NCBI GenBank assembly: GCA_921293015.1
Contig: OV121094.1
Coordinates: forward strand, 39,368,054-39,432,053
Length of the DNA stretch: 64,000 bases
Reading direction: 5' to 3'
Origin: Phorcus lineatus
Lineage: Eukaryota > Mollusca > Gastropoda > Trochida > Trochidae
How positions within the stretch are numbered: the stretch's first letter is position 1; every line of letters starts with the position of its first letter. The notes beneath the pieces are model-generated. The model did no database searches and was not told the origin of the DNA. It saw only the letters and a list, made by a program, of their open reading frames with translations. A program made the position numbers and the translations under genes. Positions 37,808-49,725 of the stretch are shown in pieces.

Positions 37808-39485
37808 TTATGTACATTGATAAGGGCACAACAAATGTAAAACAATATCCTTAAATAACCTTTCAGGTCACTGTAGAGGATCCATTATGTCACTGTAATA
37901 CATTGACAGGGGCACAACAAATGTAAACCATTCCTTAAATAACCTTTCAGGTCACTGTAGAGGATCCATTATGTCACTGTAATACATTGACAGGGGCACA
38001 ACAAATGTAAACCATTCCTTAAATAACCTTTCAGGTCACTGTAGAGGATCCATTATGTCACTGTAATACATTGACAGGGGCACAACAAATGTAAAACATT
38101 CCTTAAATAACCTTTCAGGTCACTGTAGAGGATCCATTATGTCACTGTAATACATTGATAGGGGCACAACAAATGTAAAACAATCCTTAAATAACCTTTC
38201 AGGTCACTGTAAAGGATCCATTATGTTACTGTAATACATTGATAGGGGCACAACAAATGTAAAACAATCCTTAAATAACCTTTCAGGTCACTGTAGAGGA
38301 TCCATTATGTCACTGTAATACATTGACAGGGGCACAACAAATGTAAAACATTCCTTAAATAACCTTTCAGGTCACTGTAGAGGATCCATTATGTCACTGT
38401 AATAAATTGACAGGGGCACAACAAATGTAAAACATTCCTTAAATAACCTTTCAGGTCACTGTAGAGGATCCATTATGTCACTGTAATACATTGACAGGGG
38501 CACAACAAATGTAAAACATTCCTTAAATAACCTTTCAGGTCACTGTAAAGGTTCCATTATGTTTCTGTTATACATTGATAGGGGCACAACAAATGTAAAA
38601 CAATCCTTAAATAACCTTTCAGGTCACTGTAGAGGTTCCATTATGTTTCTGTTATACATTGATAGGGGCACAACAAATGTAAACCAATCCTTAAATAACC
38701 TTTCAGGTCACTGTAGAGGTTCCATTATGTTTCTGTTATACATTGATAGGGGCACAACAAATGTAAAACATTCCTTAAATAACCTTTCAGGTCACTGTAG
38801 AGGATCCATTATGTTACTGTAATACATTGATAGGGGCACAACAAATGTAAAACATTCCTTAAATAACCTTTCAGGTCACTGTAGAGGTTCCATTATGTTT
38901 CTGTTATACATTGATAGGGGCACAACAAATGTAAAACAATCCTTAAATAACCTTTCAGGTCACTGTAGAGGTTCCATTATGTTTCTGTTATACATTGATA
39001 GGGGCACAACAAATGTAAAACATTCCTTAAATAACCTTTCAGGTCACTGTAGAGGTTCCATTATGTTTCTGTTATACATTGATAGGGGCACAACAAATGT
39101 AAAACAATCCTTAAATAACCTTTCAGGTCACTGTAGAGGTTCCATTATGTTTCTGTTATACATTGATAGGGGCACAACAAATGTAAAACATTCCTTAAAT
39201 AACCTTACAGGTCACTGTAGAGGATCCATTATGTTACTGTTATACATTGATAGGGGCACAACGAATGTAAAACAATCCTTAAATAACCTTTCAGGTCACT
39301 GTAGAGGATCCATTATGTCACTGTATTACATTGATAGGGGCACAACAAATGTAAACCATTCCTTAAATAACCTTTCAGGTCACTGTAGAGGTTCCATTAT
39401 GTCACTGTTATACATTGATAGGGGCACAACAAATGTAAACCATTCCTTAAATAACCTTTCAGGTCACTGTAGAGGTTCCATTATG
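37808..39485. repeat. 84-bp minisatellite, about 20 copies, no indels
   Basis: The marker 'aggtcactgta' starts at 37865 and recurs every 84 bp to 39461, twenty times without one base of drift. The first partial unit has a 2-bp insertion. Each unit contains 'acattgataggggcacaac', 'ccttaaataacctttcag' and 'ccattatg'. Two subtypes segregate. Copies up to about 38536 mostly have 'tcactgtaatac'; later ones mostly have 'tttctgttatac', with 'caatcc' and 'cattcc' alternating in successive copies, a 168-bp higher-order pattern. Because 84 is divisible by three and the later subtype loses an in-frame TAA, frames at 38559-38822 and 38895-39542 encode 28-residue repeats. They are out of phase with the host gene and are considered incidental. 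Confidence 0.96.
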
Positions 39486-39900
39486 GGGCTCATTGGTAAA
39501 AGAGCATACTGTTGGGGTTGTGCTCTCTTCATCTGTTGTTGAATTTGTTGTTCAACAAGAACCATCCTTATCAAGCTGTTCTGAGTGAATGATTTTGCTA
39601 AGAAAATGAGAATCTTGCATGTACTGACGTTTACTTTCTATATTCTGGTATGATGTTAGTCAATGGTTTCTGAATGAAATCAGTGATTTATGAATTTCTT
39701 CAATGAGAAATAGTATTTATATTTTTTATCATGAAAAAATAAAGGAAACAAAATTACAGATTACCTCTGCATCACAAGAATCGGACTTGTACAACTGTGC
39801 CTATGACACAAGCTACATCATTATGAAATAATCTTCATTATTCAAATGAAACAAAGTTTTGAAATACAGTTTATCCTCACTTATAATTTTTTTTTTTCAG

Positions 39901-40917
39901 ATGCATATACATATAAAGCCAATAGAAAACCCAGATGATCTGAACTCACAAATTAAACAACGAAGAAAAAAATCAAAATCTGAAAACCTTTATAATGCAC
40001 CAACGATGGTTCCATCACATGACCAAAACCATGACAGAGGCCTGGGATCATTTCCACTGGCTCTTGGCCTCCAGGAGCGGAACCGATTGGACAGTTCCAC
40101 ACACTCCTCTCTGTTGGGATTGGGTGGGATAGGACACTCCCCGGAATCAATGAGGCATGATCGGATGGTCCAGAGTCCTGGAATTGACGGGCACCGGCAC
40201 TCCGACAAACACAGTCCAGGATCTGACAAAATCATGTCAGGTTCAGGGTCTGTCAGCTTCATCGAGTTGGACGATTCTGGAGAGGTTGTAAGTGCATCTG
40301 TAAACAGGGCCTCAAGCCATGGGCTCAATCTGGACCAGAATCATAACATTGGGCTCGAAAGAAGCGGATCTCTTTCCCAAATTATGGACAGAACTAATGC
40401 TCACTTGCTTAACCGCAGCACATCCCACTTGGGGTTCGACCGTCGCAACTTGCAGTCCTTATCTCGCGGCTTGAACCTCGTGAGTCAAGGAATGAGGCTC
40501 CCAGAATCCTCGGTTTCTTCGAGCTCATACCAAGGCTCGACATGCACAACAACGGCTAAACAGGAGTACAGTTCCCCCCTGTCCCCCTCTTCCCACTCTC
40601 CCATCTCCCACCACTCGGACCGGCTCTTCTCTCAGTCAGTCCACGCGCTTGACCGCTCTCTCTCCAGCCCCTACTCCCACATGAGCCTCCCGACTGACCG
40701 CAACCCCTACCCTGCCCACGTCAACAACATCTCGCTGCCAATGGACTCCATGTCCCTGCCGGTCTCAACCCATCATGGCCGCCAGTTCCACAGTCAGATG
40801 CCCCTGTCTCCGCGGATGCCTCCTATGTTGCCATTGCCGACATCAAGTCACATGACCTTGCCAACCACGCCCCAAAGACTGACAGACTCCATGTCGTTCT
40901 CTCCCCTTGGAAACTGA
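39901..40917 (+). CDS. C2H2 zinc-finger transcription factor, terminal exon
   Basis: This exon continues in phase 0 from 34686 and ends at TGA 40915-40917, adding 338 residues. Its first residues MHIHIKPIE supply the last His of the second finger (H-x4-H). A basic stretch, QIKQRRKKSKSENL, follows and could serve as a nuclear localisation signal. The rest is disordered and rich in Ser, Pro, His, Leu and Met, with short acidic FIELDDSGE near residue 120. The C-terminus is Pro/Met-rich (SQMPLSPRMPPMLPLPTSS). Such tails usually act in transcriptional regulation. GC content is clearly higher than in the flanks, supporting real coding sequence. Minus-strand frames 39953-40150 and 39990-40328 are shadows. 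Weak similarity to the ZNF362/384 group is inferred from the fingers only. Confidence 0.93.
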   Translation: MHIHIKPIENPDDLNSQIKQRRKKSKSENLYNAPTMVPSHDQNHDRGLGSFPLALGLQERNRLDSSTHSSLLGLGGIGHSPESMRHDRMVQSPGIDGHRHSDKHSPGSDKIMSGSGSVSFIELDDSGEVVSASVNRASSHGLNLDQNHNIGLERSGSLSQIMDRTNAHLLNRSTSHLGFDRRNLQSLSRGLNLVSQGMRLPESSVSSSSYQGSTCTTTAKQEYSSPLSPSSHSPISHHSDRLFSQSVHALDRSLSSPYSHMSLPTDRNPYPAHVNNISLPMDSMSLPVSTHHGRQFHSQMPLSPRMPPMLPLPTSSHMTLPTTPQRLTDSMSFSPLGN

Positions 40918-43170
40918 AGGTGAAACTTGTGGGCAATCTGGTAGGTTTAATTCTTTTTCATTTGAGATTGGGAGCTATTAACTGAATAAGATTTAGTTTT
41001 TTTTTCTCTAAGCAAAATAACTCTACAATGATATGATGTCATCCATGATGCCAAGAAACATTTGAATGATGACATGAGATATCTCTGATCGAATAGCTTC
41101 TCCTTTCATACATTTAAGGTTATTATGTCCCCCACTAAAAGCTTTCCTTATTTCCGAAGTGCTTTTGTTTCCGGACCATATCTCAAAACCATTTAATTTT
41201 TTGTTTTCACGAAACTTGTTATGTGGTTAGGTCTAGTGTTGGCTTAATGCCTTTTGCTTTTTATTTTATTCTGAATTTATTTTTTTAATGGTTTCCATGG
41301 AAACAATGTGAACTTTGTGCATATAGATGAGAAGCTTTCGTTTCCAACCATATCTCAAAAACCATTCAATATTTTTTTTTCACGAAACTTGGTCTGTGGT
41401 TAGATCTAGTGATAGAATGGTGCCTTTTGCTTCTTTGGTTATTCAATTTTTTCTATATTTTCTGGTTTCCATGGAAACAATTTGAACTTTGTGAATATTG
41501 GGGTAGGGTAATTTTAAAACCTACTGTAAAATCATTTATTTATAGTATATCTATTATTTTACTAAGCCTGGTATTTGGTTATATCTAGTGCTTGGATGGT
41601 GCCTTTTGCTACTATTCTTAATTTTTCATTTTACTTAGTTTCCATGGAAACAATTTGAACTAAGTGCATATTGGGGGAGGTAGATGCTTATTATAATATT
41701 TGATGACTGTGTAATATATTAACCTTTTTAGTATATGTTTGGTGTGGATTGTTTCTGGTATAAGTGGCAATAAGATGATTAGGTTGGTTTAAATGTTTGG
41801 AAGGGGGACATCACTGTGCATCACATGCACATATTTCTAGTTGTCGGTAATCTGATTTTTTTCAAATTCATAAAATATTTTTTTGTTTCAGACCTTCCCT
41901 GTTCTCCTGTGGACCTTGTTTTACATGAATATCACCCCCCATCAGCAGTATGAAGATATGTCAGTGTAGCCAATAAGCATCCAACTGGATTTATGAAGGA
42001 TTTTCCATGAAAACTTACCATAAACCATGTCACGTTTTTCAAGAAAACTTACCATAAATCATGTGACATGGTTTAACCAATTAACACAAAAAGTGAAGAT
42101 TTGTCACCTACTTTTTGTTCTCCTGAATTATTTTCATAAAGAGAGCCTTTAAGGATCCTTGTAAGAATTATCACTTTCATTGTTATCAAAAGGTTATTGA
42201 TAAGCCTGTGATTTTGGTAGCAGTAGATTATAGAGCTTGTTTTAGATATTTTTCAAGTTTTCAAGATTGTTTGATTTGATTTTATTAGGGAGGTGCCTCA
42301 ATGGCATATTGCTTTGGAACTATATACATTCATTTGTTGCTTTGAAATTATTTCTTATTAACTATTAACTATTAACTATGAGTTGTTTGGAACTTTTATT
42401 TAAACAAATAATAAATTCTGTGCCAAGTTTTATTCTTAGAAATATCACAATCTGTCATAGGAATTTTTTTTTGAATTTTTATCTTTCAAGACCTTAACCT
42501 TGATAAATGATAATTAAAATCTTCAGTAAGTATTGTTTGAAGGATATTTTTATGCCTAGATCTGTTTTCTGTAATGTTTGTGCCAAATGATGAATTCTGA
42601 TTTCAAACTTTATATAAGTTCTAGTCAGAATTGCTCAACTAGGTTCCCTGAGATGTCTTCAAGACGTGTGTGTTTAAGAAACGCGCTACAACTAAAGGGA
42701 GATAATCCTCTGAAGATCATTGTTGTGTTTCAGTGAGTGACCAAGATTGTTGTGTTGGTGATTTGTTTTGTGTTAAAATCCTGATTATGTTTTTATTTAC
42801 AAAACTTTGTTACCTTTTTCCAAAGGATTTGTCGTTGTCTTGACAAGAAAATCACTTCATATCTTTTTACAAATTTCACCTTGTATTATCTATTTTGGAT
42901 ATATATTTATCTAAAGATTTCAAATTTCTAAATAATTCTATCAAAAACAATTGTTTTGATCCGTTTAAATTTCCTTAAAAGGTGATTTTTCGTTAACAAG
43001 CTGGGTGAAATTCCTATGTTATCTCCCTTATGTCTGTATTACATCTAGGGCATTGGACATGGTACTTATGTTTTTAATGTCTTTGTCAAATATCTGAAAT
43101 GCCATCGGATTGATCTTTCTAGCCTTCAAAAATTGTGGATATGTAAAATAAAGACAGATAAAAACTTTAC
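40918..43170 (+). other. Probable 3' UTR and downstream region of the zinc-finger gene
   Basis: After the stop, a donor-like 'ctg|gtaggt' at about 40940 and an acceptor-like 'ttgtttcag' before 41892 suggest an optional 3' UTR intron. Polyadenylation signals AATAAA occur at 42410-42415 and near 43147. The interval contains the 173-bp repeats and a short (ctattaa)n run at 42358-42378. Confidence 0.4.
41120..41700. repeat. Three 173-bp tandem units with palindromic X-box
   Basis: The 14-bp perfect palindrome 'gtttccatggaaac' occurs at 41292, 41465 and 41638, exactly 173 bp apart. Each follows 'ccttttgct' and 'ctagtg' blocks, and the first two units share 'ccatatctcaaaaaccatt'. The palindrome fits the RFX X-box pattern RYYNYY-N2-RRNRAC. 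The units are otherwise diverged, so the palindrome is better conserved than its surroundings. Confidence 0.85.
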
Positions 43171-46100
43171 CAAACCCAATTTACCTAATTTTGGCCCTCA
43201 TTGAATCAAGTAAGACTTGAAACGAAAGTAGAAGTTAATGTCTTAATATTCACTGGTAACATAAAACATTGCCAAGGCATTGGTTGTTATCATTATTTGT
43301 TAAAATATTCACATCTTAAGTATATCTTTCATAATTTCATAGCACAATGCCGCAAGATCAGCTCTAAAAAAAGTTATCCTCAGTGCTTTGAGATACCATT
43401 TTTTACAGAATTTCAAATAAAGGAATGGACACTACTTGAGTTTGTCCTTGTAATTTGAAAATTTTTTGCAAATAACAGAAGACATTATCTATCAGTTAAC
43501 CCTTTAACACTTTAGAAACCAGATAAAAGTACTTTACAAACCTGATTTCAGGCCTGTAGAGATAAAAGGATTAAAGATGTCAATGGCGTTTCGCTTTAAT
43601 GGATCATCGGACATAACTGAGATATCATAAGAACTATGTTTTCAGTAGATTGAACCATCAAGTATGATGTTGGAAAAAATGGAGCTTATATGTGATACTT
43701 TCAGAAGTCTTTTAACAATTAAGTCATGCACAATGAAAATATCCACATTTTAAGTATTAAAATCTTGTTGAAATTATATTTTGTATAGAAAAATTATTCT
43801 TATACATCATGTTTCTATGAAGGTCTTCTCAAGCTTATTAGAAAATTGTTTTCTTTTAAAAAATTTATTTTGACCTCAATAAAGACTTATCAATCTAACA
43901 AAAAACATACTACCACATGATCAAATATATTTTGGAATACATGAAGTAAAATGAATACATTCTTGATCATGATATTAACATTTAACCAGCTTGATCGTCA
44001 GTTTCTATCACATCCAGATCAGTTTTCATAAACGACCCTTCTGATAATACTTTAGTTTAACCCTGATTCACATTTGGTTTATGTACCTGCTGTATAAATC
44101 TGATAAATAGAACATCACAATAGCATTTAATCCATGAAAGTATATCCACTTAATTATTTCACAATTGCGATTAAAACCACCCTCGATAGCAGAATATCCT
44201 ATTTACTTTTAAAACAAATAGAGGTGTATCCTAGCTCCTGTACTAAACCCGCCATAGTCTGACAATTGTTGTTTCATGCATTTACTGTACATAAGTATTT
44301 ATATATTATTCCGGGGCAGCCTTTATCGGTGAAACTTTATCTGTGTATATATACATGTTGATCGAACCGTGTGCTATAAGGATTTTATGTTGCTTCAAAG
44401 ATGATTCTAAGGCTGCAATGTTCAGTGACCACTCACAAGAGGGCCTGATGGGTTCAAAAGGATAATGAAATATTTTTTGTTAGTATTGATTCTTGTTCAC
44501 TGCTAGACGCTTAATAATTTCCTCATGTTCAGTCATTATCCTCCTGCTACTTGAAACACCTTCAAATATTTATAAGCATCAAGGTGTGAAAATGAATAGT
44601 GTTGGAGATATTCCCATTACCTTGCTGCTGTATAATCAAGCAGGTGTTGTCAAATTAAATTTCAACAAAATTAGGCCTGGTCAAGCTATCCCTTGAACAT
44701 ATCTGCTGAACTTATCCTTGGCAGCTTGAGCCGACCTCAGCAAGGATATAGTTAAGCAATTCAACTATTCTAAACTTTCCTTTTAAGTGCCACCCATTCT
44801 CAAAAGAAACTCATTTCAACTTTTTATGTCAACATTTCACTTTTTATCAAATGCACAGATTATTTCTTAATTAAATAGGATTTAGTAGATGCATTTTTTA
44901 TCACTTTTCATCAATTTCCATAGAACATTTTTGGAGATGTATTCTTTTTCATTTATCTTGAAAAATATTTTTTCAATATCTTTTTGAACCCTTTTGAAAA
45001 TACTGCTTCGGGTGATTCAAGCCATTTGATTATCCTTGTTGCTTGTAGAAGGGTTAATTATACCCTTGTTAATTAATGAGGGTAACAAGGTTATCTCCTT
45101 AAATGATGTAATTGTTGTGCTTTGAAACATAGAAGTATATATCTGGTATATAATACCACTGTACTTGTCAAATATATCTTTCTTGATTTTACAGCCTAGA
45201 CCTGTGACATGTTACCATTGTATGTGTGTTGTTTATTCCTGATTTGATAGCTCGAAGCATAGTCGGTAAATATCTATTTATTCTAATCTTTCTCCATAAG
45301 ATGGAGATAAATATTTATCATTGAAATGATTATGAAAGCTTTTTATGAAAAGATGTTCATATCTTCGCTTATGTTGACCACATGATTTTGAAAATCATCA
45401 TTTATCATTCAGTTATTGTGATTGTCATTATTAATGGCCCCCATTATGCTGCTTCATGTATTATTAAACATTTTGTAGATTTCAATTAAACAGGTATCCA
45501 TATTGTAAGTAAAGGTGTAAAGTTTAACAAACCTTTCAGTGTTGGATTCAAGAATTTTTGAAGGGGGTTCTACTATTGAAAAGGGGTTTGTGATTTAATG
45601 GCTGACATTTTACCCAAAAAAATTAAAAGGAAACCCCCTATGATATTATTTTATTTCCATATTTCAGGAGAGTTTTGAACTTATTGATGCTGTAATTTAC
45701 ATCATTCACCATCAGGCACTTAGAAAAGAGACCATGGAAATATATTTTTCAAATGTTTCCAATTTAATTATCATACAACTGGATTTAATTGAATATATGA
45801 TATTCTTAAATCATTTCATCATCAAAGTTTATCACCAAATTGGATATCAAAGGATATGAGATATTCTTAGATTCTTTCATCATCAAAGTTGTTTCACCAA
45901 AATGGCTTTTAAATGGATATGAAATATTCTTTAAATTTTTTCTGTCGTCATTTATTATCTCCATGTTGATGTTTATGTTGATATTGTCTGGCGTATTACA
46001 ACATTGGTTCATTAATGCTTTAACACAGTATACCTTCATTTAAGTGTTTTAATCATGTTATCAATTGTTTGATATTTAATGATGGCCTTTCCCCTATCTT

Positions 46101-46635
46101 GCTGTTGGGTTTGTCATTTAGATAATGTCTTTACTCGGGAATCTGTGATTGGTTCGTTTAAAGAGCAAGACCCGTATACATACTAATGCAGTAAAAATTT
46201 TCCTCTTACCTTCTTGTCTTTTGTGACTTGTTGCCTCACCATTCTTGAAGTTATTATGAACCCTTTGCTTCAATGTTTTTGGGCGTCTAATATTTGCTCC
46301 TTGGTTTAATTTATCAGCGAAAATTTATATCCTTCCCTAAATTAAAAACCTGATGCATATTAATTATTAATCATTCACATGAATTTCATTTTACAAAGAT
46401 TTTTATATTTAAGAGACAAGATTTCGAGGTCAACTGCGTAATTTGACAAAATGGCATGTGATGCATCATTTTTCTTCATTAGTATTTTTGGGTTTTCGGT
46501 CTTTTTCTGTAGCAATCACAGTTTCCTGAGTCTTTTTATAGAATATATATATATATGTTATATGTTGGGAGACTCAGAATAACACCGAATAACTGAAGGC
46601 AGATGAATTTTGAACTACAAGGTCTGTGATACTAT
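43171..46635. other. Non-coding stretch
   Basis: AT-rich DNA with several 'aagggagataa'-type short motifs in the wider area but no full repeat. The frames 43201-43458, 44493-44696 and 45806-46043 have no motif or convincing splice borders. Confidence 0.4.
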
Positions 46636-46638
46636 CAG

Positions 46639-46806
46639 CCAATCAAATTGCTGATCATATATGTTAGCCAATGAAATTGGTAGGTGGGTATTTTAGCCAA
46701 TGAAATTGGTTTTAGTACATATTTGCTGAATCTGGCCTTTCCCCATGAGATTTATGGCATAGCCGAAAAAAATTGGTCTGAATTTGATATTTGCCAATCT
46801 AATTGG
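46639..46806. repeat. Cluster of CCAAT...ATTGG palindromes
   Basis: 'ccaatgaaattgg' occurs at 46668-46680 and 46697-46709, and 'ccaatctaattgg' at 46794-46806. Diverged versions lie at 46639 and near 46762. Each pairs two inverted CCAAT pentamers three bases apart. Confidence 0.7.
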
Positions 46807-48589
46807 TTTGGAATTATGTGGGTATTCTCACTTTGTCATTAGATTTGTATATGTTGGCTCCAAGATTATTAAAAAAAAAAAAGTACATTCCACATTTTCA
46901 AAAGTGAAGGACAATTTTCACAAATCATTTTTGTCATACTTGGACTGAAGTTTTGTGCTTTAGATTTGATAGTGATTGTAAAGAAGTAAAAATACTGAAC
47001 TTGGCATATGGTTTGACTATAATGAAACTATCTGCATGGTTATGATCTGACCATGTGGTTAGTCCCCTCACTGCTTGTGCTACACAACTGTCATAGACTG
47101 AGATGCTCTACAGGCAAATTCAAACCATAGCTTTTCTCGTTTGCTAACTATATGCCAACTCATTACAATTCTCTAATGCTTACAAAATTTCTTGAGTGTT
47201 TTCAATCTTCAATTTACTGTTTGTTTCCAAAATGTTCAAATATTGAGTTATTGCGTCCATATTTGGTATATACGATTATAATGAAACTGGCTCTGCACTG
47301 ACTATTGCATTATAAAAAGTTTACCTAACAATTCCTGTTTGCTTTTGCTTGTACAAAATAGATACAGAAGTCTTGACCTTTGAATGTTCAGCCTTCTGAT
47401 AAAGTGAGATACCCAGATGGAGAGTTTAATACAATGTTAAACCTTTGTTCAAGTGATATATGAGTCGAAAGGATTTGATTTATTCTCCTTTTGTTGTTTG
47501 TAGAACATTTGTGAAGCTTGACTGGTGCTTAAACAACGTCATGTATAAAGATAGTGTTTGATTTATGTGTTGTAGATCTGTGTTTATCCATAGTTTATTG
47601 TCTCTTCATTTAACATTCATCATAAATTCAAATCTTAAATGTTGTGAACTTTCTCTTCCAATATTTTGAGTCATGCCTCTAGACTCATTCGAGATGTTGC
47701 TGATATTCTATTGAGAAAACATTATTCTAGTTTATAAGCTCAAAGATTTTTGTTTTTTGAAAATTTCAGATCCTCACGAGCTTCTTGCTGGTAAAGGCTT
47801 TAGTGCTTGGCTTTTTGCCTCTTTAAAGATGTCAGAAAAATATTAAAGAATAAGCTTCAGAGAATTAAAGTGAGGAACAACAATGCATTTCAGTTTAGTC
47901 AGTCTTTCATGCACGCGACAGTCTAAGGGAGACTACTCTGCTTGAATTATATTACATTGCTCAGTTGCATTCATTACAGATTTCGATTTTTTTCATACTA
48001 ACCAAATTATTTCTTGATAAAATTGTTTGTTAACTTAGCATAAGATAATTAAAAGTTTAAAGAAAGGTTTTTAATATCAGTTGCTATTAATTGAGTTTTG
48101 GATAGTTTGGAAAGTTTTTTAATTTCTGTTTGTGAAATAGAAATTTTGACATTGAGTCATTTTATATGTAGTTATCAGGAACATTCATTAGTAACACTGC
48201 AAATGATTAAAAAAATTAATTCTTTTGATAATTGTTAAACATTTATTTCTAAAAGGGTTCTGCACTAATGCCTCCCTTACAGTTAAATTTACGCTGAACT
48301 GGTGACATCAAGCATAAGGAGCATCTTTCAACTGTGGTCACCTTCTAAGATACCCAGGTCTGTTATGCATTGATGTGGGTGTATTCCAGAAGCTTATTAT
48401 TTAATTCAGATGAAATCGAGAAATATTTGCAGCCATTTGATGAGCTGTCTGAGGAACATTAAAGCCAATGATATCCACACTTTCAAACTACCAATTGTAC
48501 TGCAGATCCTAAGTTTGCCATTCTCTTACGATATGATTCATTGTTTTATTGTTGTACATAAATGTATAGTGATGTCCATACATTGGCCG

Positions 48590-48835
48590 TGATTACGTCC
48601 ATCGTAAGGTGGTAGATTTCTTGGTTGCAACGTCAATTGTATTGGTTCCAATGACGTGACTTGTAACAACGTTCTGTGTTGTTACATCTGTTCAAGTAAG
48701 GTCAGTCACGTATGGGTTGGTCGTAACTACGTTGATTGTAACTACGTAGGAGTGAGAACATAGATTGTAGATATGATTGTAACCATATTGGTCGTAACTA
48801 AGATGGCATAAATACGATGGTCGTAACTACAACCG
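48590..48835. repeat. Degenerate short tandem repeat, 'gtaactacg' type
   Basis: Variants of 'ttggtcgtaactacgttgat' recur irregularly, for example near 48718, 48738, 48788 and 48818. They match poorly and spacing drifts. Confidence 0.5.
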
Positions 48836-49703
48836 CCGACAAGAGAGTTTATCTCTCTCTGTGTTGTTACGTATTTATTACACTGTGCAATGTTAAAGAT
48901 TACGTCCTATAACACACTATTCATATTTGTCAGTACATATTTGCTTGTACCAGTTCCGCAGTCAGCTTTTCATTGTGGAGGGATCATGGGAATTTTGTAT
49001 ACTTCTGTTGAATTTCAGAAAAATTGTAGCTTTTGAAGCATGTTTAGCTTAAAAAGCAGCTTCTTGAGTAAAAAAAGTAAATTGCTTGTTTGAAGCAGGT
49101 GTAATGCTTGAAAAACAGCTGGCTTGAAAGGAAAAAAGTTTGAGATTTAAAATTCAAGAATTTATGCTTTTAGTATATTTGAGATGCAGTTATGCTTGAA
49201 AAGCAGCTTGCTTCTCTTATTTTGACAAAATGGTAATGAGTAATATTGTTTTGAGATTACATTTTCCTATGTATACTAGCTTTTAAAATCTTTATCTTTT
49301 AAAATTTGATATGTTTTAATATATTTGTTTAGGAAGGTGCTTTCACAGTGAATTTTCCCTTTTTTCGAAAGACATTGGTTTTCTTTAATTATCTACGCTG
49401 CTCATTTATTCTATATTTCTGCTTTCAACAGAAGACTTTGTAAACATCTAATGGTAGCATTAAAAAAGAGAAGATGTTTCACCATGTTAAGTTCTTATAA
49501 AAAAAATAAGTCGATATTTGAGCAGTGTTTATTTAACCTATAGTTATTCATATTTACAAGATCAATTACATGATGTAAATATAAAGTTAAATATGGGGTC
49601 ATGTTCACAAGGCAAAATAACCAGATTTTGGATTTATTATTTTCTGTGACAGTAAAAAACCAAAACGTCACATATTTATTCTTTTCTCTTGTTAAAAGCA
49701 GAT

Positions 49704-49725
49704 GGGGGGGGGGGGGGGGGGGGGG
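49704..49725. repeat. Poly-G tract (22)
   Basis: Twenty-two consecutive G, the longest homopolymer in the window. Confidence 0.95.

Larger units (their letters stand above)
34687..39900 (+). other. Intron of the zinc-finger gene (5.2 kb)
   Basis: Bounded by donor 'gtaggt' and an acceptor after a run of T, 'tttttttttcag'. It separates the first and last ligand residues of one zinc finger. It holds a Tigger-like element (35593-36599), a possible hAT end near 37767 ('tagtggtgtaacgattcatc') and the 84-bp array (37808-39485). 36600-37807 otherwise shows nothing. Confidence 0.85.

Noticed and set aside
37808-39485. CRISPR array
   Set aside because: Units are contiguous 84-bp repeats with no variable spacers, in a eukaryotic intron.
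37865-39485. Series of very short introns within each 84-bp unit
   Set aside because: Each unit has a 'gtaaaa...tttcag' pair only about 28 nt long, too short for a spliceosomal intron in most animals.
38895-39542. 215-residue repeat protein
   Set aside because: The frame results from an 84-bp period divisible by three; it is out of phase with the host gene, and earlier units contain stops.
39953-40328. Minus-strand frames opposite the zinc-finger terminal exon
   Set aside because: Shadows of a GC-richer coding exon on the plus strand.
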